Below the pieces are notes generated by a model, which saw only the letters and a program-made list of their open reading frames with translations, was not told the DNA's origin and made no database searches. Shown here piece by piece: positions 1 to 6,473 of a DNA stretch of 6,804 bases. Within the stretch, counting starts at the first letter, position 1. Every line of letters begins with the position of its first letter. Position numbers and translations under genes: made by a program. Source of the DNA: Rhodoferax sp. (GTDB lineage: Bacteria > Pseudomonadota > Gammaproteobacteria > Burkholderiales > Burkholderiaceae); NCBI GenBank assembly GCA_020048295.1, contig JAIFMT010000020.1:1-6804 (forward strand). Direction: 5' to 3'.

Positions 1-60
1 CCCTGCCTCGCGGGTTCGAGCGGGGGGTTGTTGAATTGGCGCGCTTCCCAAGGGTGTCAT
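1..60 (-). CDS. Possible N-terminus of an unidentified gene at the window edge
   Basis: An ATG at 60-58 on the minus strand opens a frame that stays open for 20 codons to the window edge, reading MTPLGSAPIQQPPARTREAG. It lies 50 bases downstream of the transporter stop, in the same direction, so it could be the next gene of that transcript. The product is not recognisable from 20 residues. The only purine-rich stretch upstream (AGGG) is just 2 bases from this ATG, which is too close for a normal ribosome binding site. Another ATG at 70-68 opens a different frame that is also unbroken to the edge. A plus-strand frame ending in TGA at 60-62 is possible too. Treat this as a placeholder, not a gene call. 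Confidence 0.2.
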   Translation of the reverse strand, partial: MTPLGSAPIQQPPARTREAG

Positions 61-110
61 GACCCTGCATCCACTGGAATGCTCAAGCAAATGCGACACA
101 GCGGCAAACT

Positions 111-998
111 TCAATGTTCTTCAGCAGGCGTGTCAGGCAACACGCGCGTGCGCAGCACGGTGGCCGTTATGCCGCTGACCACAATCACCACCATGCCGGC
201 CCAGGCGATCGGGTCGATCTGGTCGCCAAACAGCAGCAGGCTGTAAAACGCGGCAAACACAATGCCGGCGTATTGCAAGTTGGCCACCAGCAGGGTGGAG
301 CCACGGCTGAACGCGCGCGTCATGCACCACTGGCCCAGCGAGGCCAGTACGCCAATCGGCACCAGCCACGCCGCAGCCTGCCAACTCACGCCAGCCCAGG
401 GTGTGAAGCCGTTGAACAGCACGCCCACCAGCCCGACCAGCGCAGTGCCGATGGAAAAGTAAAACACCGTGCGGCCCTCGGGCTCGCCCGCCTTGCCGAG
501 CGCGGTGACCTGCAAATACGCCATCGACGCGCCCAGGCCCGACAGCAATCCGATCAGCCCGGCAAACAGCTGGTTCTGGTCCAGCGTGGGGCGCAGCATC
601 ATCACCACGCCGGCAAAGCCGGCCAGCACGGTGGCCATCAGCGGCGCTTGCTGGGCTGGCTTGCCATACAGCATGGCACCACCCACCACAAATGCCGCCA
701 CCCACACGCCACTCATGTAGTTGAGCGTCATGGCGGTGGCCAGCGGCAGGTGGGCAATGGCGTAAAACCAGCTGGAGAGCGAAAACACGCCAATCACGGT
801 GCGCCAGGCGTGCATCATCGGCACCGGCGTGGCCAGCGCGATGCCTCGGGCGCGCATCACGCTGGCCATGAAAATCACACTCACCAGTCCACGGTAAAAC
901 ACCAGCTCGAACAGGCCAAAGCTGTGCGAGGCGATCTTGATGCCAACGGCCATGCTGGCAAACAGGAACGCCGCCAAAACCATCCAAAGTGCCTGCAT
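111..998 (-). CDS. EamA/DMT-superfamily inner-membrane transporter
   Basis: A 295-residue polytopic membrane protein with about ten hydrophobic segments (roughly residues 3-22, 30-48, 66-84, 89-109, 117-135, 143-163, 177-196, 208-224, 236-257 and 264-283). They form two five-helix halves, the usual size and layout for drug/metabolite transporters with two EamA repeats. Recognisable stretches are FYRG at 34-37 after helix 2 and GQWCMTRAFSRG at 222-233 before helix 9. The tail is short and charged. These carriers export or exchange metabolites such as amino acids, nucleotides or S-adenosylmethionine; the substrate cannot be told from the sequence. The start is the ATG at 998, with a modest GAG seven bases upstream. 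Upstream lies an AT-rich repeat with a terminator-like hairpin, so it is probably transcribed separately from the oxygenase gene. The family call is firm. Confidence 0.9.
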   Translation of the reverse strand: MQALWMVLAAFLFASMAVGIKIASHSFGLFELVFYRGLVSVIFMASVMRARGIALATPVPMMHAWRTVIGVFSLSSWFYAIAHLPLATAMTLNYMSGVWVAAFVVGGAMLYGKPAQQAPLMATVLAGFAGVVMMLRPTLDQNQLFAGLIGLLSGLGASMAYLQVTALGKAGEPEGRTVFYFSIGTALVGLVGVLFNGFTPWAGVSWQAAAWLVPIGVLASLGQWCMTRAFSRGSTLLVANLQYAGIVFAAFYSLLLFGDQIDPIAWAGMVVIVVSGITATVLRTRVLPDTPAEEH

Positions 999-1020
999 TG
1001 CTGATCTCGGTGATTTATAT

Positions 1021-1041
1021 AAAAAATAGGGCTCTAGCCCT
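1021..1041 (-). terminator. Putative intrinsic terminator after the Rieske oxygenase gene
   Basis: On the minus strand the sequence reads AGGGC, loop TAGA, GCCCT, then A and six T residues (1041 down to 1021). It begins 42 bases after the oxygenase stop codon and precedes the transporter start by 23 bases. The stem is only 5 bp, so it is probably leaky. It forms part of the intergenic repeat, so the terminator may be a by-product of that element. Confidence 0.45.
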
Positions 1042-1080
1042 TATGGATAGTGCGCTGACAGCTATTGTAAAAATAGTAGT
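1021..1080. repeat. AT-rich intergenic repeat element, copy 1
   Basis: This stretch is very AT-rich compared with the coding sequence on both sides and abuts the stop codon of the oxygenase gene. It contains two small hairpins: AGGGC/GCCCT around TCTA (1028-1041) and CTATT/AATAG around GTAAA (1062-1076). A segment at 6481-6535 aligns with it in the same orientation at nearly equal length: 26 of 45 aligned columns match by hand count, including the octamer ACAGCTAT. From memory, Comamonadaceae genomes carry many short intergenic repeats with similar CTCTAGC...TTAT...CAGCTATT cores. No coding potential is seen. Membership of that dispersed family is inference. Confidence 0.5.
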
Positions 1081-1082
1081 CC

Positions 1083-2204
1083 TCAAGGCCCCATCTGCTG
1101 CCGGTACCAGGCGTGAAAGTGCTGCATGCCGTCTTCCATCGGGCTCTGGTACGGGCCGACTTCGTTGTCGCCGCGTGCCAGCAGCGCCTTGCGGCCAGCG
1201 TCCATGCGCTCGCCAATCTCGTCGTCCTCAATGCAGGTTTCCATGTAGGCGGCCTGCTGGGCTTCGACAAACTCGCGCTCGAACGCCTGAATTTCTTCGG
1301 GGTAGTAAAACTCGACCATGTTCAGCGTCTGGTCCGGCCCCATCGGGTGCAAGCTTGAGACGGTGAGCACATGCGGATACCACTCGACCATGATGTGCGG
1401 GTAAAGAGTCAGCCAGATGGCTCCGCGCTCAGGTTGCCGGCCACCGCGATACGCCAGCAGTGCGTCGTGCCAGCGCTGATACACAGGCGAGCCGGGGCGG
1501 CCAAAGGCATCCGACACACCCACCGTTTGTACCGAATAATGTTCGCCAAACTCCCAGTGCAGGTCATCACAGGTGACAAAGTGGCCCAGCCCGGGATGAA
1601 ACGGCCCGACGTGGTAGTCCTCCAGATAGACCTCGATGAAGGTCTTCCAGTTGTAGTTGCAGGTGTGCAACTCCACCCGGTCACGCACAAAGCCAGAAAA
1701 ATCAAGCGCGGCACGCTCGCCCATGCCGGCCAGGTCAGCCGCCACGTCGCGGCCATTGGCCTCAAACAGCAGGCCATTCCATTCCTGCAGCGGGTAGTTG
1801 TTGAGGTGCAGGCACGGATCATGGGCAAAGTGTGGCGCGCCAATCAACTGGCCGGCGGGCTGCGCGCCACTGCCACCGTAGGTCCAGCGGTGAATCGGGC
1901 AGACGATGTTGCCACCAGTGGCATTGAGCGAGCCGTGCCCCTTGAGCATCAACGCCTGGCGGTGGCGGCAGACGTTGGACAGCAGCTCGATGCCTTGCGC
2001 GGTGCGCACCAGGACGCGTCCTTCGTGCTCCTGGGGCAAGGTGGCGTAGTCGCCCACATGGGGCACACTCAGGGCGTGGCCCACGTAGCGTGGTCCCCGC
2101 TGGAAAAGGATGGCTTGTTCGCGCTGGAACAGCGCGGCATCAAAATAAGAACTAACTGGTAGTTGGCCAGAGGCCGGCTGCAGTTGAAGACTTAAATCAG
2201 ACAT
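1083..2204 (-). CDS. Rieske non-haem iron oxygenase, alpha (catalytic) subunit
   Basis: A 373-residue protein with both hallmark domains of aromatic ring-hydroxylating oxygenase alpha subunits. The N-terminal Rieske [2Fe-2S] motif is C79-x-H81 ... C102-x2-H105 (CRH and CPIH). The catalytic mononuclear-iron site follows NWK (185-187): E195, H198 and H203 in LEDYHVGPFH, with a likely carboxylate ligand at D327 or D328. Electrons pass from the Rieske cluster of one subunit to the iron of its neighbour. The bridging residue at the naphthalene-dioxygenase Asp205 position is Glu (E195), as recalled for carnitine/glycine-betaine monooxygenase-type enzymes, so a small aliphatic or quaternary-amine substrate is as plausible as an aromatic one. 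No beta subunit, ferredoxin or reductase lies nearby. The ATG at 2204 has AGG six bases upstream (2211-2213). The family is firm; the substrate is unknown. Confidence 0.9.
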   Translation of the reverse strand: MSDLSLQLQPASGQLPVSSYFDAALFQREQAILFQRGPRYVGHALSVPHVGDYATLPQEHEGRVLVRTAQGIELLSNVCRHRQALMLKGHGSLNATGGNIVCPIHRWTYGGSGAQPAGQLIGAPHFAHDPCLHLNNYPLQEWNGLLFEANGRDVAADLAGMGERAALDFSGFVRDRVELHTCNYNWKTFIEVYLEDYHVGPFHPGLGHFVTCDDLHWEFGEHYSVQTVGVSDAFGRPGSPVYQRWHDALLAYRGGRQPERGAIWLTLYPHIMVEWYPHVLTVSSLHPMGPDQTLNMVEFYYPEEIQAFEREFVEAQQAAYMETCIEDDEIGERMDAGRKALLARGDNEVGPYQSPMEDGMQHFHAWYRQQMGP

Positions 2205-2223
2205 GGGTGACCTGACCTAAAGA

Positions 2224-2237
2224 CTCCCCACAGGGAG
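2224..2237 (-). promoter_or_regulatory. Small 5'-leader hairpin ahead of the Rieske oxygenase
   Basis: CTCCC and GGGAG are separated by four bases, giving a 5-bp GC-rich stem about 20 bases upstream of the oxygenase start and just ahead of its ribosome binding site. It could be a leader hairpin or an operator half-site pair. No convincing -35/-10 pair is visible in the 2205-2258 gap. It may be fortuitous. Confidence 0.2.
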
Positions 2238-2258
2238 AGACACACGCGGTGCCAGATG

Positions 2259-2279
2259 AAAAAAACCAGCCGGGGCTGG
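2259..2279 (-). terminator. Intrinsic terminator of the binding-protein/diguanylate-cyclase operon
   Basis: On the minus strand CCAGCC and GGCTGG flank a CC loop (5 bp with a four-base loop if the inner pair opens), and a run of seven T residues follows directly. It starts 25 bases past the cyclase stop and ends before the oxygenase leader. This is a textbook rho-independent terminator and separates the signalling operon from the oxygenase gene. Confidence 0.85.
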
Positions 2280-2303
2280 CGCAAGAGTCGCGGATTGTAA
2301 CGA

Positions 2304-4013
2304 TCACGCGTCCGAGACAAAACGGTGACCGTTGCGGGCGCCGCGTTTCACCTGGTACATGGCCCGGTCGGCAGCGGACATGAGCTGGTCAGCGCTGTGG
2401 CCGTCTTGCGGGTAGCGGCTGATGCCAATGCTCAGTGTCACCCCAAACCGGTGCTGGTCTGACAAGACGGGCTCGGCCATGCTGGCCGAGATCTTTTCGG
2501 CGATCGCGGCGATCTGCTCGCGCTGCGTCGGGTTGTCCAGCAACAGCACAAATTCATCGCCGCCAAGCCGTGCCACGGTATCGACGACGCGCGAATTGGC
2601 CAACAATCGCTGCGCCACGGTCTGCAGTGCTGCATCGCCACTGGCGTGCCCGAAGGTGTCGTTGATGTCCTTGAAATTGTCCAGATCGATGAACAGCAGT
2701 GCCAGTTGCGCGTGGTGGCGCTTGGCCAGCTCGATGGCGATTTCCAGGCGCTCCATGAACAGGCGGCGGTTGGGCAGACCGGTCAGCACGTCGTGCCGCG
2801 CCAAGTGTTCGAGTTCGACACGATTGGCTTGCAACTCGGCAAATTGCTGTTGTATCTGCTGCTGCATATGGGCAAAGCTGCGCGCCAACTGACCAATTTC
2901 ATCGTGTCGGTGAAGCGGCAATGCCGAAATGGCGTGGTCTGTCGAAAAGTGTTGCACGGCATCATTCACGGCGTTGAGCGGGCGGGTGATCCAGCGCGCC
3001 AGCAGCACCGCCAGCAACACGCCAAACAGCCCAAAGCCCAGCACAATCTGCAGGGTGGTTCGGCCCAGCTGGTCGGCCCGCGCCAGCACATTGGCCAAGG
3101 GTTCGGCTACGCCCAGCAACATTTGGCTTTCATCATTGGGCACTTTCACCTCAGCACGGATGAACGCCGCCACCATCGGGACCTTGTTGTGTTTCCCGGC
3201 GGGGGCTTCCAGCACCAGTTGGCTGGCGTTGCCCTCCAGCAGGGCCTGGGTGGCCGGAAATTCGTCTTGCAGCAGCACTCGTTGCCCCCGGTCAAAGCCA
3301 AACGTCTGCCTCGGGTCGGGGTGGATCAGAAAGTCGCCTTGCGCGTTGGTCATGAAAAGCTCGAAATCAGGCGGCAAGTCGCTCGCCAACGCCTTGAAAA
3401 CTCCGTTGAGGTCCAGATTGATCACCACCACGCCCAGCGCCTTGCTTTGTCCATCGATCACCGGCATTGCCAGTTGCACCGAGGGTTGATTCAGCCCGGC
3501 ATGCGCACCGCGCTCGTGGTTGATAACGATGCGTGACAGGTAGGTGCTGCCAGCGGGCAGCTTCAACGTCTCGGAGACGTAAGGGTAATGGCTCTTTTCC
3601 TGCAGGTCGTCACCTTCAACGCGCAGCAACGCGTCGCCTTGCCGATCAACCCTGACGCGCTCCAGACCATAGTCATCTGCCGAAATCAGCCGTACCTGGA
3701 AATAGCTGGGGTTGGCCTGCATGAACAACTTGAACAGGTTTGCCAGCCGATCAGCCGGCAAACCCGGCTCGCCACGCAACACCGCCAGACTGGCAGTGTG
3801 GTTTGCCAGTACTTGCAGGTCGCCCGAGACATCCAGGCGCTGAATGGCAATGCGGCTGGCCAGCACCTGGGTGGTGGCCAGCAGATCACTCTTGGCCGCT
3901 TGTACCAGCAGTTCGTGGCTGGCGCGGTAGGCATACAGGCCGGTTAACCCGGCAATCAGTACGCTGACCAGTGCCAGCACCCCGCTCAGACGTGCGGCAA
4001 TGCCGAAGTTCAT
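2304..4013 (-). CDS. Membrane diguanylate cyclase: periplasmic dCache-like sensor, HAMP, GGDEF
   Basis: A 569-residue protein that should make cyclic di-GMP from two GTP in response to a periplasmic signal. Layout: transmembrane helix 1 (about 8-28); a ~290-residue periplasmic region like a double Cache domain (about 35-305), with the familiar LQEKSHYPYVSETL stretch at 137-150; transmembrane helix 2 (about 320-341); HAMP (about 341-390); a Gln-rich coiled linker (384-405); and GGDEF (about 406-566). The catalytic motif is intact: RLGGDEF with GGDEF at 484-488, the metal-binding FIDLDNFKDIND at 441-452, and the product-inhibition I-site RVVD (475-478) exactly five residues upstream. There is no EAL domain, so it should be synthesis-only. 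Its ATG overlaps the stop of the upstream binding-protein gene (ATGA), implying translational coupling. A strong terminator follows. Confidence 0.93.
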   Translation of the reverse strand: MNFGIAARLSGVLALVSVLIAGLTGLYAYRASHELLVQAAKSDLLATTQVLASRIAIQRLDVSGDLQVLANHTASLAVLRGEPGLPADRLANLFKLFMQANPSYFQVRLISADDYGLERVRVDRQGDALLRVEGDDLQEKSHYPYVSETLKLPAGSTYLSRIVINHERGAHAGLNQPSVQLAMPVIDGQSKALGVVVINLDLNGVFKALASDLPPDFELFMTNAQGDFLIHPDPRQTFGFDRGQRVLLQDEFPATQALLEGNASQLVLEAPAGKHNKVPMVAAFIRAEVKVPNDESQMLLGVAEPLANVLARADQLGRTTLQIVLGFGLFGVLLAVLLARWITRPLNAVNDAVQHFSTDHAISALPLHRHDEIGQLARSFAHMQQQIQQQFAELQANRVELEHLARHDVLTGLPNRRLFMERLEIAIELAKRHHAQLALLFIDLDNFKDINDTFGHASGDAALQTVAQRLLANSRVVDTVARLGGDEFVLLLDNPTQREQIAAIAEKISASMAEPVLSDQHRFGVTLSIGISRYPQDGHSADQLMSAADRAMYQVKRGARNGHRFVSDA

Positions 4014-5029
4014 GGTGCCAACACCCGGCTGGCGCGATCACCCGAATAAATGCGCGACCAGAGTTCGCCGCGCCGCTGAACGTCTTCCACCGGCTCCAGC
4101 CAGATCAGCCGGTCGGCAGCCCTCAGGTACGGCGACTCAGAGGTGGTGTTGGCCAGCCCCTGGCGATGCACCAGCGCCTCACCCGGCGCGGCCTCCAGCA
4201 GGTAGTCGATCCAGGCATGGGCCAGGGCAAGCCTGGTCGTTCCATGGGCGATGGCCCAGACATCCAGCCAGGCCAGCGCGCCTTCTTTGGGTATGGCATA
4301 GCCCACATCAACCCCCGCCGCCCTAAGCAGCTTGACTTGTTGCGAGCCGTAGTTGGCCAACAGCAAGACGGCCCCCTTGCGCTTGAAAAGCTCAGTTGAT
4401 TCTTCGGGTTGGACGTAAAAACCCAGCGCATTGCGGCGCAGGGCAATCAGCTTGTCAACGGCGGCAGGCCACTGCAGGCCATTGATCTGAAATGGGTTGG
4501 CGTTGCCCAGCGCCAGCGCCGCCAGCGAAAAATTGTGGCTGCCGCCGTTGTACAGCAGCACCCGGCCGCGCCAGCGCGGGTCCCACAGGGCAGTGATCGA
4601 GTCGGGCGGTGGGACAACTTGGCTACGGTCATAAATCAGCCCCATTTCGGCATAGGTGTAGGGCACGCCAAACACCTTCCCTTGGTGCGTCAGGCCGGCA
4701 ATCGCGCCCACATTGCGAAAGCGGGGCAATTGCCGGGCCAGGTTGGGCAGCGCTGCCGGGTCGATCGGCTGGGCCAGCCCGGCGGCAATGCAGCGCTGCA
4801 ACTCAGCCGTGTTGATGGCAAACACATCAAAGTCCTGCGCCCGGTCATGGCTGAGCTTGGCCCACAAGGCATCGTCCGTATCAATCGTGGTGACCTCGAC
4901 CCGCGCACCGGTACGCACCCGCAGCACTTCGGTCGCTGCGTTGGCAGATAGGGCTGTCAGCAGCCACGCTGCCAGGCAAAGTAGCCTGAGCGCCTGTTGC
5001 CCGTGCCTCACGCGAATGGAAAGGTTCAT
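4010..5029 (-). CDS. PotD-like periplasmic solute-binding protein coupled to a diguanylate cyclase
   Basis: A 339-residue secreted protein. Residues 1-31 form a Sec signal peptide (basic start, hydrophobic 13-28, cleavage probably after ANA at 29-31). The mature part matches the spermidine/putrescine-binding family: DDALWAKL (52-59), FGVPYTYAEMGLIYD (120-134), SITALWDPRWRGRVLL (144-159) and the PKEG...W-x-D stretch (247-256). Compared with PotD it seems to lack about 18 residues after EVLRV (34-38), jumping straight to RTGARVEV. W254 and D256 align with PotD ligands W255 and D257, but the D168 and E171 positions appear to be Gly162 and His165. No ABC permease or ATPase gene is adjacent. It is the first gene of a two-gene operon with the cyclase, so a sensory role is more likely than uptake. 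The ATG at 5029 has no good Shine-Dalgarno sequence (CACCACC precedes it). Confidence 0.85.
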   Translation of the reverse strand: MNLSIRVRHGQQALRLLCLAAWLLTALSANAATEVLRVRTGARVEVTTIDTDDALWAKLSHDRAQDFDVFAINTAELQRCIAAGLAQPIDPAALPNLARQLPRFRNVGAIAGLTHQGKVFGVPYTYAEMGLIYDRSQVVPPPDSITALWDPRWRGRVLLYNGGSHNFSLAALALGNANPFQINGLQWPAAVDKLIALRRNALGFYVQPEESTELFKRKGAVLLLANYGSQQVKLLRAAGVDVGYAIPKEGALAWLDVWAIAHGTTRLALAHAWIDYLLEAAPGEALVHRQGLANTTSESPYLRAADRLIWLEPVEDVQRRGELWSRIYSGDRASRVLAP

Positions 5030-5167
5030 GGTGGTGAATCAACGGCTATATCGCAAATTGAAGGTGCAGACTTTATCGCATGGCGACTTGAAGCCTGCCA
5101 GGGCGACGGTGAAGGCAACGCTCAGGCCTAAAATCCGCCTCTTTTGCACCTGGGAGTACGACGTTTT
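5030..5167. promoter_or_regulatory. Divergent intergenic region between the signalling operon and xseB-ispA
   Basis: These 138 bases separate two divergent transcripts and should hold both promoters. For the plus strand, TAAAAT at 5129-5134 is a good -10 candidate placing the transcript start near 5141, but no matching -35 lies 16-18 bases upstream. The pentamer TGAAG occurs at 5059, 5089 and 5110, roughly 30 and 21 bases apart; the last two copies are each preceded by GGCGAC (5082-5087 and 5102-5107). These could be phased regulator sites. No clear minus-strand promoter was found by eye. Confidence 0.45.
5152..5156 (+). promoter_or_regulatory. Ribosome binding site that sets the xseB start
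   Basis: GGGAG lies 11 bases before the ATG at 5168. It falls inside any version of the gene begun at the upstream in-frame TTG (5144), which argues for the ATG as the true start. Confidence 0.5.
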
Positions 5168-5410
5168 ATGGCTACTGCCTCCAAACACGCCGCAGCGGCA
5201 CCGGTCAGCTACGAGGCTGCCTTGCAGGCGCTTGAACTTCTGGTGGCCAGGCTGGAGTCAGGCGAGTTGCCGCTGGATCAATTGCTGGCCCAGTACCAGC
5301 AGGGCGCCGAGTTGCTCAAGTTCTGCCGTGACCGGCTGGAGGCGGTGGAAAGCCAGGTCAAGTTACTTGAGGCAGGCTCCTTGAAACCCTGGACACCCGA
5401 ACAGCCATGA
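5168..5410 (+). CDS. xseB: Exodeoxyribonuclease VII small subunit
   Basis: An 80-residue protein, the same length as E. coli XseB, matching it along the body: [23 protein letters not shown] near the N-terminus, then [20 protein letters not shown] and a [12 protein letters not shown] tail like TPFTPDNE in E. coli. XseB is a small helical subunit that binds several-to-one to XseA to form exonuclease VII, which degrades single-stranded DNA in both directions in mismatch repair and damage processing. XseA is not in this window. I chose the ATG at 5168 over the in-frame TTG at 5144 because of the GGGAG upstream and the better fit to family length. The stop overlaps the ispA start by four bases (ATGA at 5407-5410), the common xseB-ispA coupling of proteobacteria. 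Confidence 0.93.
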   Translation: MATASKHAAAAPVSYEAALQALELLVARLESGELPLDQLLAQYQQGAELLKFCRDRLEAVESQVKLLEAGSLKPWTPEQP

Positions 5411-6459
5411 CGGCAAATTTTGATTTCAGCGCCTGGATGGCACGCCAGCTCGACGGCGTTGAACAGGCGCTGGATGCCTGGGTCAGCGTGGATGCCTCCG
5501 CAGACCTCGGGCACCACGCCCCGGCGGACCTGATGGCTGCCATGCGCTACGCTGTGCTCGGCGGTGGCAAGCGCTTGCGGCCCTTGCTGGTGCTGGCGGC
5601 GTGGCAGGCGGCGTGTGCCGGATGTGCGGGTGCGCCCGGCGAAGACATTGAGGAGACCGCGCGCCGCAGTGGCCTGCCCGACCCGGCTTGCGAGGAAGAT
5701 CTGGAAGAAGCCGCACGGCGCGGCAGCATGCAGATGGCTGCCAGCCCGGATGGCACCACCGAAGCCGCCCTGCGCGCCGCTTGCGCGGTGGAACTCATTC
5801 ATGCCTATTCTCTGGTTCACGACGACATGCCGTGCATGGACAACGATGTGCTGCGTCGTGGCAAACCCACCGTGCATGTGCAGTTTGGCTCGGCCAGCGC
5901 ACTGCTGGCAGGCGACGCGCTGCAAGCGCTGGCCTTTGAGTTGCTGACCCCCGACGCGGCGGTGATACCGCTGGCGCAGCAGGCCCAACTGTGCAGACTG
6001 CTGTCGCGCGCGGCGGGCTGTGCCGGCATGGCGGGCGGGCAGGCGATTGACCTGGCCAGCGTCGGGTTGCAACTGTCTGAGGCGCAGTTGCATGAGATGC
6101 ACCGGCTCAAGACTGGCGCCTTGTTGCGCGCCAGCGTGATGATGGGGGCCAGTTGTGGCTGTGTCAGTCCTCAGGCGCTGGCGGCCTTGCACGACTATGG
6201 TGAGGCACTGGGTCTGGCGTTTCAGGTGGTGGACGACATTCTGGATGTCACCGCCGACTCGGCCACGCTGGGCAAGACGGCGGGCAAGGATGCCGACAAC
6301 GACAAGCCGACCTTTGTGTCGCTGATGGGGCTGGAGCGCGCTGCAGCCTATGCCCAGCAACTGTTGGCGCAGGCACTGGCCGCACTGGAGCGAAGCGGCT
6401 TGCCAGATACGCGGGCCCTGCAGTCGCTGGCCTTGATGGTGGTGCAGCGCTCGCATTGA
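5407..6459 (+). CDS. ispA: Farnesyl diphosphate synthase (polyprenyl synthetase family)
   Basis: A 350-residue trans-prenyltransferase that condenses dimethylallyl diphosphate with two isopentenyl diphosphates to give farnesyl diphosphate, the precursor of undecaprenyl phosphate, quinone tails and hopanoids. All key motifs are present: GGGKRLRP (52-59); the first Asp-rich motif DDMPCMD (139-145) with the two-residue spacing typical of bacterial farnesyl synthases, followed by [20 protein letters not shown] (169-180); KTGALLRA (235-242); and the second Asp-rich motif DDILD (276-280) with a Lys-rich stretch after it. It is about 50 residues longer than E. coli IspA. The extra length sits between AAWQAACAG (about 64-72) and [17 protein letters not shown] (from 119). 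This acidic Arg/Glu-rich insert contains a diverged internal repeat (79-89 and 97-107). It is translationally coupled to xseB and followed by dxs. Confidence 0.95.
   Translation: MTANFDFSAWMARQLDGVEQALDAWVSVDASADLGHHAPADLMAAMRYAVLGGGKRLRPLLVLAAWQAACAGCAGAPGEDIEETARRSGLPDPACEEDLEEAARRGSMQMAASPDGTTEAALRAACAVELIHAYSLVHDDMPCMDNDVLRRGKPTVHVQFGSASALLAGDALQALAFELLTPDAAVIPLAQQAQLCRLLSRAAGCAGMAGGQAIDLASVGLQLSEAQLHEMHRLKTGALLRASVMMGASCGCVSPQALAALHDYGEALGLAFQVVDDILDVTADSATLGKTAGKDADNDKPTFVSLMGLERAAAYAQQLLAQALAALERSGLPDTRALQSLALMVVQRSH
5620..5760 (+). other. Lineage-specific insert in ispA with an internal duplication
   Basis: Codons 72-118 have no counterpart in E. coli IspA as I recall it. Inside, [11 protein letters not shown] (from 5641) and [11 protein letters not shown] (from 5695) match at 7 of 11 residues at an offset of 18 codons (54 bases). 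Most of the base differences in the matching codons are at third positions, so an old duplication kept under selection is plausible. The insert precedes the helix carrying the first Asp-rich motif and is probably a surface loop. Confidence 0.6.
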
Positions 6460-6473
6460 GACTGGCTTGAAAG

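Noticed and set aside
69..84. Hairpin with GCATTCC/GGATGC arms downstream of the transporter stop as a terminator
   Set aside because: The stem has a bulged base, the loop is three bases, and no T-run follows on either strand.
114..1004. A 296-codon plus-strand open frame opposite the transporter
   Set aside because: Its translation is a His/Gln/Arg/Ala-rich string without motifs, whereas the minus strand gives a clear ten-helix transporter.
1022..1076. Direct octamer AAAAATAG at 1022-1029 and 1069-1076 as a target-site duplication of an inserted element
   Set aside because: The putative second copy near dxs has similar A-rich ends in the same relative positions, so these ends look like part of the repeat itself. 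An AT-rich octamer is also weak evidence.
1371..2162. A 263-codon plus-strand open frame opposite the Rieske gene
   Set aside because: It is antisense to intact Rieske and iron-site motifs, and its composition is that of a codon-bias shadow.
2646..3536. A 296-codon plus-strand open frame opposite the cyclase
   Set aside because: It is antisense to the Cache, HAMP and GGDEF coding sequence, has no recognisable domain and no plausible ribosome binding context.
5144..5167. Extension of xseB to an upstream in-frame TTG adding eight residues
   Set aside because: The extension spans the apparent ribosome binding site, has no family match, and the ATG at 5168 gives the normal 80-residue length.
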